Positions 14,168-14,216 of a DNA stretch of 14,216 bases are shown piece by piece. The notes beneath the pieces are model-generated. The model had not been told where the DNA came from. It ran no database searches and saw nothing but the letters and a program-made list of their open reading frames with translations. The translations under genes were made by a program, and so were the position numbers. Within the stretch, counting starts at the first letter, position 1; the number at the start of each line of letters is the position of its first letter. The stretch is from Bacillota bacterium. Its GTDB lineage: Bacteria; Bacillota; Clostridia; Oscillospirales; Oscillospiraceae. The DNA is taken from NCBI GenBank assembly GCA_017861415.1, contig JAGFXS010000044.1:1-14216 (forward strand), written 5' to 3'.

Positions 14168-14216
14168 ACTAAAGCTGTCGCTGACGGGGAAACCTGAGGC
14201 GGGGCACTGCAAGGGA

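Noticed and set aside
1..14216. Mobile element, prophage, CRISPR array, toxin-antitoxin pair or defence island
   Set aside because: No transposase, integrase, direct-repeat array or toxin-like small gene pair is seen; gene content and order are conserved housekeeping and sporulation chromosome.

Overview
The window looks like ordinary chromosome from an anaerobic, endospore-forming Clostridium-class Firmicute, most likely of the Oscillospiraceae/Ruminococcaceae type. The evidence is a GC-rich but Firmicute-style gene set: a DnaD-family primosome protein beside a DnaI/DnaC-like helicase loader, ZapA followed by a U32 peptidase, a dtd-MBL hydrolase-hemZ run, and a complete GerA-type spore germinant receptor. 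Most genes have strong AAGGAGG-type ribosome binding sites. I see no insertion sequence, phage gene, CRISPR array, tRNA or rRNA.

Layout. (1) Positions 1-1086, minus strand: zapA and then a U32 peptidase that runs off the left edge. (2) Positions 1087-1376: a divergent intergenic region with one promoter on each strand. (3) Positions 1377-3832, plus strand: a DnaD-domain protein, a DnaI/DnaC-like ATPase and a NimA-like flavin-binding protein that probably starts at TTG. They end at a strong palindromic terminator (3840-3885) shared with the convergent operon. (4) Positions 10175-3894, minus strand: a compact seven-gene series reading alanine-racemase-like (broken), dtd, MBL hydrolase, hemZ, nucleoside kinase, mrp, exodeoxyribonuclease III. 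A near-consensus sigma-A promoter sits at 10235-10264. (5) Positions 10311-14123, plus strand: a germinant receptor operon in the order A, C, B, preceded by a good match to a forespore sigma-G/sigma-F promoter. (6) Positions 14124-14216: a sigma-A-like promoter facing out of the window towards an unidentified transcript.

How the genes work together. The DnaD/DnaI pair should load the replicative helicase, and ZapA stabilises the FtsZ ring. The long minus-strand operon is a housekeeping mix of tRNA proofreading (Dtd), radical-SAM haem chemistry (HemZ), Fe-S cluster delivery (Mrp), nucleoside salvage and base-excision repair. The Ger operon would build the inner-spore-membrane receptor that triggers germination.

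The most unusual object is the first gene of the long operon. It resembles alanine racemase but lacks the PLP lysine and the catalytic tyrosine, has lost about 35-40 residues, and changes reading frame at the same place, yet it keeps a strong promoter and ribosome binding site. I found no convincing new multi-gene system; the rest is recognisable conserved chromosome.
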